Shown here piece after piece: positions 33,956 through 42,870 of a stretch of 64,000 nt of DNA. Position numbers and translations under genes: made by a program. A model generated the notes under the pieces. That model had not been told where the DNA came from. It worked only from the letters and a program-made list of their open reading frames with translations, and did no database searches. Every line of letters begins with the position of its first letter. Position 1 is the stretch's first letter. Source of the stretch: Streptomyces sp. NBC_01214 (GTDB lineage: Bacteria; Actinomycetota; Actinomycetes; Streptomycetales; Streptomycetaceae); the NCBI RefSeq assembly GCF_026340975.1, contig NZ_JAPEOS010000001.1, positions 496,001 through 560,000 on the forward strand, written 5' to 3'.

Positions 33956-36900
33956 GAGTGCTCCCTGAGGTCAGCCGGGATACGTAGAGCCCTGCCATCC
34001 AGGAACCATTCGTCGAGCAGGGTGACGATCTTCTTGAAGGACCACAGCGGCTGGGACTCGTCCTCGAGACGTACGGCCTGCACCTGGTGGAGGAAGAAGT
34101 CCCAGGACCCGACGAGGATCAGCAGGCGCTCCGCCCGCGAGAGGAGCACGTTCATCCGGCCCGGGTCGTCGAGGAAGCCCAGACCGTGGCCGATCTCCTT
34201 CTCGTTGTTGCGGACCAGGCTGATGGCGACGACGTCCGCCTGGTTGCCCTGGAAGGAGTCGACCGTGTGGGCGGGGAACCGGTTGCTGTTGTTCGCTTCG
34301 GCCTTGAGACCCAGCTGGACCTGCAGTCCGGCGGGGAGGGGCGTGTCCCGCAACTGCTGGCTGAGCAGGCTCACCTGCCGTGAGTACGGGGCCAGCACCG
34401 CGAGCTTGCCCTGACACCCGCCGTCCGGTCCGAGGGTCCGTAGGAAGTTGGCGAGCGCGCGCGCCTCCGACGGATTGGTGTACTTGGACTGGCCGCTGTT
34501 CGGGCCGACCTCATGGGTGGCGGCGTCGTCGCGGCACCACGGCACGTCGAGCCAGACCACCGCACGGTCACGAAGGCCGCTCGGGGTGTGGAAACCGTGA
34601 CGCACCCGTTCGACCGGTTCGCCCTCCTTGTTCAGGGTGCGGTTCATCAACCGCCCCTGGTAGTACGCCTCGGAGATCAGCCGGCCGATGTCCGGGTGCA
34701 TGCGGTGCTGACCGATCAACTGCCCCGCGGACGCTCCCTTCGCCTCCGTGTCCGTGACCAGACGGTCCGCACCCGTGGCCACGGCGCAGTACTCGTACAG
34801 ACGGTGGAAGGTCTTGAGCCATTCCTTCGAGTACTCGCGGAACTCGTCCCGGTCAGCCTGGCTGCGGCGCTCCCACGAGTCGAGCCATTCCTGGTCGAGC
34901 ATGCCGGACGCCCGTGGTTTGAGGCGGCCGAGGATGTGTGCCACCGGGTCCAGCTTGTCGATCCCCTTGTGGTAGTCCTCGTACCGGTAGGGATCCAGCT
35001 GCTTGTGGTCACCGATCAGCAGCCAGCGATGACCCGCCTGCAGTGGTAGCGCGAGGTCGAATGCGTGCGCCTTGCCCGCCTCCTCGACGATCGACCAGTC
35101 GAACGCCTGACCAGCGGCGAGGGCGACCAGGTCGCCGGCGCTGGTGGTGCAGTACGTGAGGTTCGCGCCGCGTTTGACCAGCTCGACGAAGTCCGACGAG
35201 CGGGGGCCGAGGTCCCCCTGCTCCTGCATCATGTTGATCTCGCTGACCATGGCCTTCGCGTCGTCCAGCCAGGCGAGCTGCACCTCGCTGGGTGAACTCA
35301 TCGCTTCGAGCTGGAAGATGCTGCGCTGGAGCACCTGCCTGGCCACGCCCTCGACGCCGTCCTCCGGCAGCGTGGTTCCTGCCTTGTGCGGACCCCGCAG
35401 CCGGATCTGTAGCGGCCTGTCGGCTTCGGGCACGTCCTGGAACGCCTCACCCACCTTCGACCTGAGCACGTCGACGGCTCCGTGGGCCTGGGCCGTGACC
35501 AGCACCTGGACGACGGGATCCTCGGTGATGATCTCGCGCAGCAGCCAGGCGACGAGGGTGGTCTTGCCCGTGCCGGGCGGCCCTTGCAGCGTGTAGATGG
35601 GTCGTACCCGCAGGATGTCCTCGATGCTGGCCCGCTTGGGCTCGTCGACCCGTTCGTGGTCGAGTTCGACGGGGAGCTCGGAGGCGCCGGTGTCCATGCG
35701 GACGTGACTCGGGGTGGCCAGAGAGCGCAGGAGGTACCCGTGCTGGTCGAGGGCGTCGATGGCCTTCTTACGACGCCGGAACAGACTGATCTGCCCGGGC
35801 ATGCCAGCGCTGCGGAGGAACCCCTCCTTCTCCAGCTTCACCCGGCCTCTGCTCAGGCCCGGGCGGCTGAGCGTGATGCACTCGGTCGCCTGGTCCATGG
35901 CGTCGACCTGCCACACGTTGCCGTCGTCGTCGGACTGGGGGTCCCGGGGCGGGAGCTTCAGTCGGGCGCCGTCGCGAGCTCCCGACAGGATCACCTTGCG
36001 GTCGCTCCCCCGTACCTCCTTCTGCAGGAAGTCGATCAGGTCCACGCGGAACGGCTCGAAGATTTCGTGTCCTTCGGGGCGCGCGCGCTCCTTGACCACG
36101 GCCCGCTCCACGCCGTCCTCCTGCCACGGGGCGCGGACGACTTCGTACGGGAAGATCTGTGAGTCGAGGAGGAGCAGTTCGATCTGATTGCTCACGCGGA
36201 CGAACTCGTGGAAGCGGCCGAGCTCGCGTGAGACCTGTGCGCTGCGATCGATCTTCGGTAGTGCGAGCTCCCACGACGTGGCGTTCTGCGCGATCGTCCG
36301 GTCGCGGGCCACCTCGTCCCGGGCATAGGCGAACACGCGGCCAGGCGGGAGTTCGCGGAAGCTGTCGTCGCCCTCGCTGTAGAGCAGTGGCTGGGCGGAC
36401 CGGCAGTCCGCGACCTGCCAGCTGGACGTGCCGTCCTTCCCCCGGTGCGGCGTGATCTTCAGGCTGAGCCTGCCGCCTACGAGGATGAAGTACGGCCTGT
36501 TGGGGACGGCGTAGAGAAGGGGCTTCTGTAGGTCCTGGCGGACGAACTCACACGCCTCCTTGCGGTGGATCGGGTCCCCGGGGATGAAGGTCCCCATGGG
36601 GTCGAGGCGCAGGTGGTCGCGCAGCCCGCTGTCCATCAGGTGATCGATGAACTCCGGCCGCCGCAGGTCGAGGGCCAGGACGTACTGGGCGTCCTCCTGC
36701 TGGGTGCGCAGGGGGTTCGCCAGGGCGCGCGCGATGTCCTGGATCCGGCCGATGATGTCGTACGGCGCGGTCAGGCGCTCCAGCGGGTCTTCGGCGACGA
36801 GGTCCAGCAGTAGCTTGCGTTCGGCCTCGGTCAGCTCGGCCTTGGCGGTGTCGATGGTCTTGAGCACCCGTGCGTGACGCTCGGGCGGGGGATTGGTGGT

Positions 36901-37594
36901 GAAGCGTTCAAGGTCGAGGAGCAGCCGTGCGCAGAGGATGCCGAAGGCGAACCAGTCGTCGTCCTGACGCCAGGCCGTCACGCCCCCCCGTGGTGCGTTC
37001 GGGTGGAACCGGCCAGCCGACAGGGGGCTGGGTCCCCACCGGACGGCCCAGTTTGACGGACCACTCGAAGCCGCCGAGGCGCAGGGACTCGGCACCCAGG
37101 TCCTCGTCGAAGAAGAGGGAGTCGAGGTCCACGCCCCGGTGCAGGACCTGTCGCTCGTGCAGCAGGTTCAGCCCTGTGGCGACGCGCCGTAAGCCGTTCC
37201 ACAACTGTTCGCGTGCGGCTGTTCCGCGGTTCGAGAGCCACGAGTAGCGTGCCCGGCGGCGCAGCGCGGTGGCGACGCGCTCGTAGCCCGGCGCCTCCAG
37301 GACCATGACGAAGCAGTGGTGTCCCCGGTCGAGGCCGGCGTCCTTCAGTACGACCAGGGCATCGTCAGCCCTGGGGCTGCTCGCGATCTTGTACAGGGTG
37401 CGCAGTTCGTGGTCCCAGAGGGCGCGCTGCACCCTGTCCGGTTGCTCACCCTCGTAGGTCCAGGTCTTGAGCAGGTACGTGTAGCCGTCGCTGAAAGCCT
37501 CCCAGACCTGGGATTCGCCATCGCCTGGGTGCGGGCCCGCGGTGATCTCGTACCTGTTCTGCAGAAGTAATGTCCCGATTGTGGGAGCCGTCAT
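33952..37594 (-). pseudogene. Pseudokinase-SF1 helicase fusion, frameshifted at a G7 run
   Basis: Two frames together give about 1213 residues. Residues 1-200 are protein-kinase-like (ASSPRADDALVVLKDAGLDR, GLNLLHERQVLHRGVDLDSL, LRLGGFEWSVKLG), but the catalytic HRD is HRG and DFG is GGF. After the shift the protein continues DDDWFAFGILCARLLLDLE and a helicase: Walker A GPPGTGKTT (about 670), VEEAGKA (motif II), GDHKQLDP (III), VDSFQGNQADVV (V), NVLLSRAERLLI (VI), an SF1 Upf1/DNA2 pattern. The shift is at the homopolymer 36983-36989; one G fewer restores one frame. It may be a sequencing error, phase variation or true decay. Confidence 0.75.
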
Positions 37595-37947
37595 CCATCC
37601 ACCTTCACAAGCTGGGGAGCGGGTGCGCAGACACTACGGGCGGCCCTATCCGGCCGCGCAGATGAAACGTGATCCTACTCACGCCCGCGGAGCCGTTGTG
37701 GCCGGTTTGGAGATGCGCGCGCACAACTCGGGCGGGACGGGAGCAGGTTGTCGCGGAGCCCTGGTCCACCCCTGATCGGCCGGGCTCCCCGGGCGCGGGT
37801 CGATGACAAGCGGTGGAGGGTCGATCGCAGACGGTAAGGAGGTGGTGGTCCGCGGCGGGTGCGGGCACCTCGGAGTCTGGGAGTGTGTGCCGAGCGGTGA
37901 TCGCCACTGCGCATCGGCGAGGGCGCCGCGCTGGCCACGTGAACGCC

Positions 37948-37980
37948 GAAGGCCCCGACCGCAATGCGATCGGGGCCTTC
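37948..37980 (-). terminator. Original terminator of the tRNA-Ser(GGA) locus
   Basis: An 11-bp stem (37948-37958 with 37970-37980) lies 19 bp beyond the tRNA 3' end copy at 38000, on the side where a minus-strand tRNA transcript would stop. It now terminates only a displaced 3' fragment. Nothing else codes between 37595 and 37947. Confidence 0.75.
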
Positions 37981-37999
37981 GTTCCGCCTTCAGGCGACT

Positions 38000-38054
38000 G
38001 CGGAGGATACGAGATTCGAACTCGTGAGGGGTTGCCCCCAACACGCTTTCCAAG
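38000..38054 (-). repeat. attL: Attachment site (copy A): 3' end of tRNA-Ser(GGA)
   Basis: These 55 bp read, on the minus strand, as the anticodon loop (TTGGAAA) through the 3' end of a tRNA-Ser(GGA). The tRNA 5' half is missing to the right. The same 55 bp recur at 52748-52802 as a direct repeat, so they bound an integrated element. Confidence 0.9.
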
Positions 38055-38130
38055 CGTATCGTCCAAGTGCTGCGACACGTACAGTCTGACCTGCGGTTAT
38101 GCAGCTTGTCAGGCGTTTGCGGCTATTGCA

Positions 38131-38145
38131 GCGTCTTGTCTAGCG
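38131..38145 (+). promoter_or_regulatory. Left arm-type repeat of element 1
   Basis: The 15-mer GCGTCTTGTCTAGCG is perfectly repeated at 52660-52674 near the other att site. Its position and core CTTGTCTAG suggest an integrase arm-binding site. A related CTTGTCAGGCG is at 38105. Confidence 0.6.
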
Positions 38146-38417
38146 AACCCCTACCGTCACGCGCACCCGCGAGAACGGGGACACACAGCGAGAGGCACGT
38201 ACGGCTTCTCCTCAGCCTCACGGCGGGCTTGTCGCCAGCAGACGCGGAGTCCATCTGAGTGCGTGCATGTTCCACACCGCCCGGTGCACAGCTCAGCACG
38301 TGCCTTCCCCGTGGACATGGCCTGAGATGCGGCTCGGTCTCGCTTCGCTCGCCCGCTCCTCCAAGCGTGCGCCCTAGGCCACTAGGCTTCGGATCACTCA
38401 GCGACGACAGCGCAGGC

Positions 38418-38729
38418 TCACCCGCCCGTCTTCCGCTCCCGCTTCTCCCTCTCAGCCTTACCCCGCTGCACGCGCTCCAGGACCTCTTCCTCCGTGGTCT
38501 CCGCCTCGGCTTTCTCCACCGCGTCGCACATCCCCGCGAACCCCTCCCGCTCAGCAGCGCGGCCCAGTCGCCCCGTCTCCCGATCCACCACGAGCGCGAA
38601 CCCCTCGCCGTCCCACGCGATCACCTCGGAGTGCATCAGCCCGCCATCAAGCTCTCCCCACTCGTCGTCACCCTCGCGCCCCTCGAACCTGGCGAACCAC
38701 GTACCCGGCACAGCCGCTATCAGCGTCAT
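38418..38729 (-). CDS. Hypothetical acidic protein
   Basis: 103 residues (begins MTLIAAVPGTWFARFEG). The ATG at 38729 has GGGGTGG 9 nt upstream. LMHSEVIAWDGEGFALVVDR is the central part and the C-terminus is Lys/Arg/Glu-rich. A GTCCCACACC site overlaps the region just before the start codon. No family is recognised. 38055-38417 holds only the arm repeats and one such decamer. Confidence 0.6.
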   Translation of the reverse strand: MTLIAAVPGTWFARFEGREGDDEWGELDGGLMHSEVIAWDGEGFALVVDRETGRLGRAAEREGFAGMCDAVEKAEAETTEEEVLERVQRGKAEREKRERKTGG

Positions 38730-38782
38730 GTCCCACACCACCCCTTTCATCTCTGAGTCCCGTGCTGCTTTCGTTCTGTCGA

Positions 38783-38951
38783 ACTGCTGAGCTGTGCGTC
38801 TCTTAGAGAGACGCGCTCAGCAGCAGAAGTCAGTGATCTTGTTCAGCAGTGCTCATCAGGTCCGTACCTGCGGAAACGCGTCGCTCAGCAGTGCTCAGCA
38901 GTGCTCAGCAGTAACTCAGCACCGATCATGCTCAGCAGTTCGCTCAGCAGT
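38783..38951. repeat. Iteron array, candidate replication origin of element 1
   Basis: GCTCAGCAGT is repeated at 38883, 38893, 38903, 38930 and 38942. Near-perfect copies are at 38815, 38841, 38851 and 38914, and an inverted copy at 38783-38792. Three copies are head-to-tail at 10-bp period. The array lies just beyond the 3' end of the primase-helicase gene. Confidence 0.7.
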
Positions 38952-38994
38952 AGTCGGAGCGACGCGTTCGAACCCGCTACGGCTTGCCGCTCGG

Positions 38995-41016
38995 CTACTC
39001 CGCGACGGCGTACAGAACCTGGCGCCTGATCTTGTGGACCACGAGCGGCGGGCGCTGCCCCTTCATGCACTTCGCCTCGTCGGCCAAGGTGCCGCAGTGC
39101 GCCCGTACGGTGCTCTCACCCAGCCCCAGGGCCTTGGCGATGTCGTTCGGATGCACTGGTCCGTCCGTAGCGTTCTCCCGGATGTACGCGACTATCCGGT
39201 CCTCGTTGCTCAGGTGAGCCGCGACGGACTCAGCGGCCGTCATCACCGTGAAGGCGGGCGCGCCGTTCCGCTGCTCCTCCAGCCTGAACTCCACGGCCTT
39301 GATCTCGCGCCCGGCCTTGACCTTCGTCACGTCGATGTGCCGCCCCTTGTCCTCCGAGCTGCGGATGCGGATGATCACGTCCAGCGCGGCGGGCTGTGAG
39401 GACGCACCGCGCGCCCTGTCGCCGTTCTCGTGGCCCGTGTGGTGCACCAGGAGGATGAAGCAGTTCAGCCGCTTGGAGAGGGCCTTGAGGCTCTGCATGA
39501 CCTCGTTCATGCCGGTGTTGTCGTTCTCGTCCACGCCCCGGACGGCGAGGCTCTGGGTGTCGATAACCAGCAGGGCGGGTGTGGAAGAGGTGGCCTCCAC
39601 GTCGGCCGCCAGCGCCTCCACACTGTCCGGGTCGGCGAGGTTCAGTTCCTCTTCCACCATCACGGACAGCTCGTCCGAGGTGCGCCCGTACTTCATCTCC
39701 CAAGCGTCGAGCCGCTTGGCGAAGTCGAACCCGCCCTCCATGAGGACGTAGAACACGGACCCCTTGCCGTTGATCTTCTGGCCGATCCAGTCGTCCATCC
39801 CGGTGCAGAGCCGCATGGACAGGTCCACGGCCGCGTAAGTCTTGCCGCCGTACGAGGGGCCGAAGAGCTGGCCGACGCCGTACTCCGGCAACAGGCGCTC
39901 GATCAGCCACCGAGGCTCGGGCCGCTCTCGGAGCTGCTGGCGGGTGAGGAACCGGCTCGTGCTGCGCTTGGGCTCGGCCGCCTGAGTGCCGGCGAGCCGC
40001 TCCGCGACCGAATCCGCGGTGGCCAGCTCGGCTCGTACCTGCTCGGCCGGGGTGGAGTTCCACGCCTTGATGACCTGGGAGAGCACAGTGGTGCCTTCCT
40101 CGGCGGCCTTGTCCTGCGCCGCGTCCAGCTCCTCAGCCACGCCCCAGGTCTGTTCCAGGGTGAGCCCCGCCCGGATGCAGTCCTTTACCAGGCCCATCAG
40201 CAGCCCGTGCCTGTTGGTCCGGGTGCCCTCCTTGTACATGCCGTTGAAGCCGGTCAAGGTCGCGTTGACCCGGCCGCCCCGCTCACGGCGAGAGGTCTTG
40301 ACGGGCTCTGTGGGCGCCTCGTGCTTGCTCTGCGTACGAACCGGCGCGCTCGTGCTGCTGGCGTCCGTACCGAGCGCCTGGTGCAGTTCGGAGACGCTCA
40401 GTGAGCGATACGAGAGCGACGCGACGGCCACGAGCGCGCCCCGGCCGTTCGCCCCGATGTTCTCGGGCTTCCAGTTCCTCGTGCCCGGCACACGGAGCAG
40501 AGCCGCCGAGCTGGTCTTGCTGTCCGCACCAAGCTTGGCTGCCAGGGCCGCGTTCAGCTCCTCGACTTCTCGGGGTGGTGTGGAAGACGACAGGCCCAGG
40601 TGCACGTGGAAGCGCGGGTACTTCTGGCCGTCCTCACCGACCACCACACCGCCGGACCTGATGAGGGAGAACCCGTTCATCCGTAGCCAGTTGCGGACTG
40701 CCGCGTCTAGAACCCGCTTGTCCACGTCGGCGTAGATCGAGTAGCCATCGCCTGAGTTGTCGACCGACGGGTCTCCCTTCGCCGTGCGGGGTACCGGCGT
40801 GTAGAAGACCTCGGTGCCAGGCTCGTCCGAGTAGCTGATGAGCTTGGACAGCGTGGCCCGGTTCATCGCGAGGAGAAGGACCCTACGGTTCTTCCAGTCC
40901 AGCTCACCGTTCGCCAGTCGAGTAGCCAGAACCACCGTGAACTTGAGGTTGGCGTACTTGTTTCCGTACGTGGAAATGAAGAATTCCCGAGCCGCATTAC
41001 GTCGTGTTATCGTCAC
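38995..41016 (-). CDS. Primase-helicase (Pri-Rep type replication protein)
   Basis: 673 residues from the GTG at 41016. The N-terminal region (about 60-200) looks like an archaeo-eukaryotic-type primase: YSIYADVDKR and RFHVHLGLS give the acidic and His motifs. A linker leads to a RecA-like helicase domain (about 385-590) with Walker A GPSYGGKTYA, Walker B ALLVIDTQSL and LLVHHTGHENGDRARG. The C-terminal winged helix (IAKALGLGESTVRAHC) probably binds the origin. It starts 1 nt after the preceding gene, and the iterons follow. Confidence 0.85.
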   Translation of the reverse strand: MTITRRNAAREFFISTYGNKYANLKFTVVLATRLANGELDWKNRRVLLLAMNRATLSKLISYSDEPGTEVFYTPVPRTAKGDPSVDNSGDGYSIYADVDKRVLDAAVRNWLRMNGFSLIRSGGVVVGEDGQKYPRFHVHLGLSSSTPPREVEELNAALAAKLGADSKTSSAALLRVPGTRNWKPENIGANGRGALVAVASLSYRSLSVSELHQALGTDASSTSAPVRTQSKHEAPTEPVKTSRRERGGRVNATLTGFNGMYKEGTRTNRHGLLMGLVKDCIRAGLTLEQTWGVAEELDAAQDKAAEEGTTVLSQVIKAWNSTPAEQVRAELATADSVAERLAGTQAAEPKRSTSRFLTRQQLRERPEPRWLIERLLPEYGVGQLFGPSYGGKTYAAVDLSMRLCTGMDDWIGQKINGKGSVFYVLMEGGFDFAKRLDAWEMKYGRTSDELSVMVEEELNLADPDSVEALAADVEATSSTPALLVIDTQSLAVRGVDENDNTGMNEVMQSLKALSKRLNCFILLVHHTGHENGDRARGASSQPAALDVIIRIRSSEDKGRHIDVTKVKAGREIKAVEFRLEEQRNGAPAFTVMTAAESVAAHLSNEDRIVAYIRENATDGPVHPNDIAKALGLGESTVRAHCGTLADEAKCMKGQRPPLVVHKIRRQVLYAVAE

Positions 41017-41017
41017 G

Positions 41018-41416
41018 TCAGTTCCTTTCCATTGCAGTGCTCATGTGGTTGGTGTTCGAGAAAGCCTCTGTTGCGCGACAGGGGCTTTTCTCATGGTCAG
41101 GCTCTAGGAGAATCAGCTCGTGGGCTAGGTAGCACCCTCCGCCGCAGCCGTAGCGGTCTATCCAGGCTTTCTGGAGTTCTGCCCTGTCGCGAGTGGCCCA
41201 GAGGCTCACAGTCCGCTGATCGCCGCGTCGGTAGCGCTTGCGGCAATTCACCACGAGGGCGTAAGGCAGTTCGTCGGCCTCTTCGAAGGCATCGACCCAT
41301 TCGGCGTTTCGCCAAGCGCAGCGGGCAAAGGAGAGGTAGTTCCGGTGGTGCCGCATACAGCGGTGCTGGCGGTAGACCTTGAGCGGCGGCGAGAAGTCGA
41401 GAACCCGGGCGCTCAT
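41018..41416 (-). CDS. Hypothetical protein with Cys/His pairs
   Basis: 132 residues; ATG at 41416 overlaps the upstream stop by 4 nt. KVYRQHRCMRHHRNYLSFAR and YGCGGGCYLAHEL contain Cys and His that could bind a metal. It is the second gene of a three-gene replication operon. No family is recognised. Confidence 0.65.
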   Translation of the reverse strand: MSARVLDFSPPLKVYRQHRCMRHHRNYLSFARCAWRNAEWVDAFEEADELPYALVVNCRKRYRRGDQRTVSLWATRDRAELQKAWIDRYGCGGGCYLAHELILLEPDHEKSPCRATEAFSNTNHMSTAMERN

Positions 41417-41667
41417 AGCTCCGCCCTGCTGTCCGGTAGCTCGTAGAACTCGAACCACACGGTCTTGCCCACGATGCGAGTCCGGACCTTCAACCGCATG
41501 CGAGCGGCCCGCTTGTGGAGCTGGTTGGCGAAGTTGCGCGGCTCGGCGGTGAAGTCCAGACCCTGGGTCGCCTTCCAAGTGGTCTCAGGGGTGATCCATT
41601 CGGCCCACGGATACTTTGCCGGGCGACCCCTCTTTGCCTGCGGCATTGATGCTACGATTTCGGCCAT
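41413..41667 (-). CDS. Small YPW-type phage protein, copy 1
   Basis: 84 residues. After a basic N-terminus (KRGRPAKYPWAEWITPETTW) comes QGLDF, ANQLHKRAARMRLKVRTRI and VWFEFYE. The same layout is found in the protein at 49420-49689 of this element. Similar small proteins are common in actinobacterial phages, with no function established. AAGGAAA precedes the ATG; it is the first gene of the left operon. Confidence 0.65.
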   Translation of the reverse strand: MAEIVASMPQAKRGRPAKYPWAEWITPETTWKATQGLDFTAEPRNFANQLHKRAARMRLKVRTRIVGKTVWFEFYELPDSRAEL

Positions 41668-41799
41668 CGCTATTTCCTTTCGAGAGCTAAGCCGTTTTCG
41701 ACTAAATGAAAGCTAGCGATTTTCGACAATGAACGGCAATGTCCTGTGTATCCACGTGGGTGAATTCCGTCACGAAATCTTCACAACTCGACACGACAA

Positions 41800-41832
41800 A
41801 GCCCCGCACCTCGAAAATGAGAATGCGGGGCT
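41800..41832. terminator. Hairpin in the divergent control region
   Basis: AGCCCCGCA (41800-41808) pairs with TGCGGGGCT (41824-41832). It lies upstream of the left operon and may protect it from reverse read-through. Confidence 0.5.
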
Positions 41833-42035
41833 GTCTGTCTCTGCCGGCGAGCGAGAGATGAGCGCGTGCGTCGCGCATACGCGTACGGAGCACAGAAAGG
41901 CGCCTGTAGGGCGTCAGTAGCGTGCGCGTGATGAACGAGACGTGTGAGAGCTACGGCAGCGCCAGAAGCGTGCTGATAGCTCCGCGAAGTGCGAGCGGTA
42001 GTGGGGCCTCCCTCGGCGCCGAGCGTGTCTCGGCT

Positions 42036-42045
42036 GGTGTGGAAC
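42036..42045 (+). promoter_or_regulatory. Stoperator-like decamer (one of ten in element 1)
   Basis: GGTGTGGAAC in the divergent control region. The set GGTGTGGRAC/GTYCCACACC occurs at 38269, 38730, 42036, 44186, 44491, 44522, 46193, 47984, 49698 and 49715. Nine of ten are outside coding sequence. Confidence 0.55.
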
Positions 42046-42080
42046 GTGCCACGAGCTGACCGCTGCTGGCAAGGGTGGCA

Positions 42081-42124
42081 TGACGTTTGGTCATGCGTTC
42101 TGTGACATCTGGTCAAGCGTTCTG
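42081..42124. promoter_or_regulatory. Tandem operator: two 22-bp direct repeats
   Basis: Two 22-bp units (42081-42102, 42103-42124) each contain the palindrome TGAC-N5-GTCA and end GCGTTCTG. The period is two helical turns, so two dimers could bind the same DNA face. The site lies between the divergent operons and is a good candidate for the lysogeny-type switch. Confidence 0.6.
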
Positions 42125-42139
42125 TCACCAGCGCCTACC

Positions 42140-42177
42140 AAGAAGCCCCGGGCTCCTCTACTTCCCCGGGGCTTCTT
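42140..42177. terminator. Bidirectional hairpin terminator
   Basis: AAGAAGCCCCGGG (42140-42152) pairs with CCCGGGGCTTCTT (42165-42177), a 13-bp stem with A- and T-rich outer parts on both sides. Confidence 0.7.
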
Positions 42178-42192
42178 GATGCTCCAAAGGAA

Positions 42193-42224
42193 AACCCCCG
42201 ACTGACAGCACGCAGTCGGGGGTT
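42193..42224. terminator. Second hairpin terminator in the control region
   Basis: AACCCCCGACTG (42193-42204) pairs with CAGTCGGGGGTT (42213-42224). With the previous hairpin it isolates the two divergent units. Confidence 0.65.
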
Positions 42225-42382
42225 CTCGCTCTCCGCCACCGGACAGTTTGAATTGAGCGGGACAGATACCGTCATCTTAGCGTGTCGATTTCCCGCGCTC
42301 CAAAGGGTCGCCCTCGCGGGCGCTCGAATGTAACGGCTTGCCACGGATTCTGTTGTGCGTGGCTTCGAGTTACTTCCCATCA

Positions 42383-42406
42383 ATTCAGAGTGCGTGCATT
42401 CTGAAT
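42383..42406. promoter_or_regulatory. ATTCAGA palindrome before the rightward operon
   Basis: ATTCAGA (42383-42389) and TCTGAAT (42400-42406) form an inverted repeat; TGAATTCA and GTGAATGC follow closely. It is about 65-90 bp upstream of the first rightward gene, so it may be an operator or activator site. Confidence 0.4.
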
Positions 42407-42471
42407 CCATGAATTCAGCACTCCGTGAATGCGGTACGTGCTCTGCGTGCACATGGTTTGAAGGGGGGGAA

Positions 42472-42870
42472 ATGAGTTCGCTTGAGGTTGACCGTCGGCG
42501 CAAGCGCCAGAACGAGGCCGAGCTAGTCCACAAGCTCAAGGCTCGTGGCCACAGCCTGGCTGAGATAGCGCGAGTTACCGGCTTGAGTCGGACACAGATT
42601 TCCCACCGCCTGAACATGGCGCGCAATGATCTGGGAGACTTCACCAGTCAGCAGATGCGCACGGACGTGGAGACACTGCTGGATGACGTGATCCGCCAGG
42701 CTTATGACCTGATCGAGGGTGGCGACCTGGAGGCCCGTGAGAAGGCGGCTCTCCTCAAGGTCATATCCGATACGGCCATGAAGAAGTCTCGGCTCCTCGG
42801 GATAGAGGCTCCGAGCAAGATGGTTCACGAGCTGGAACGTGGTGGATGGGGGTCGGACGATGCCCATTAA
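42472..42870 (+). CDS. HTH protein resembling phage terminase small subunit
   Basis: 132 residues. The HTH (HSLAEIARVTGLSRTQISHR) is followed by a helical part and the C-terminal KSRLLGIEAPSKM, the pattern of small terminase or phage DNA-binding subunits. AAGGGGGGGAA lies before the ATG at 42472. No large terminase gene follows. It could alternatively be a regulator. First gene of the rightward operon; the next gene overlaps by 11 nt. Confidence 0.55.
   Translation: MSSLEVDRRRKRQNEAELVHKLKARGHSLAEIARVTGLSRTQISHRLNMARNDLGDFTSQQMRTDVETLLDDVIRQAYDLIEGGDLEAREKAALLKVISDTAMKKSRLLGIEAPSKMVHELERGGWGSDDAH

Noticed and set aside
38783..38951. Could be a CRISPR array
   Set aside because: Units are only 10 bp and without spacers of equal length; iterons explain it better, and no cas gene is present.
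39579..40586. Further decamer sites GGTGTGGAAG at 39579 and 40577
   Set aside because: They differ at the last base and lie in coding sequence; the same variant also occurs by chance in chromosomal genes (near 28178) and in element 2 (57189).
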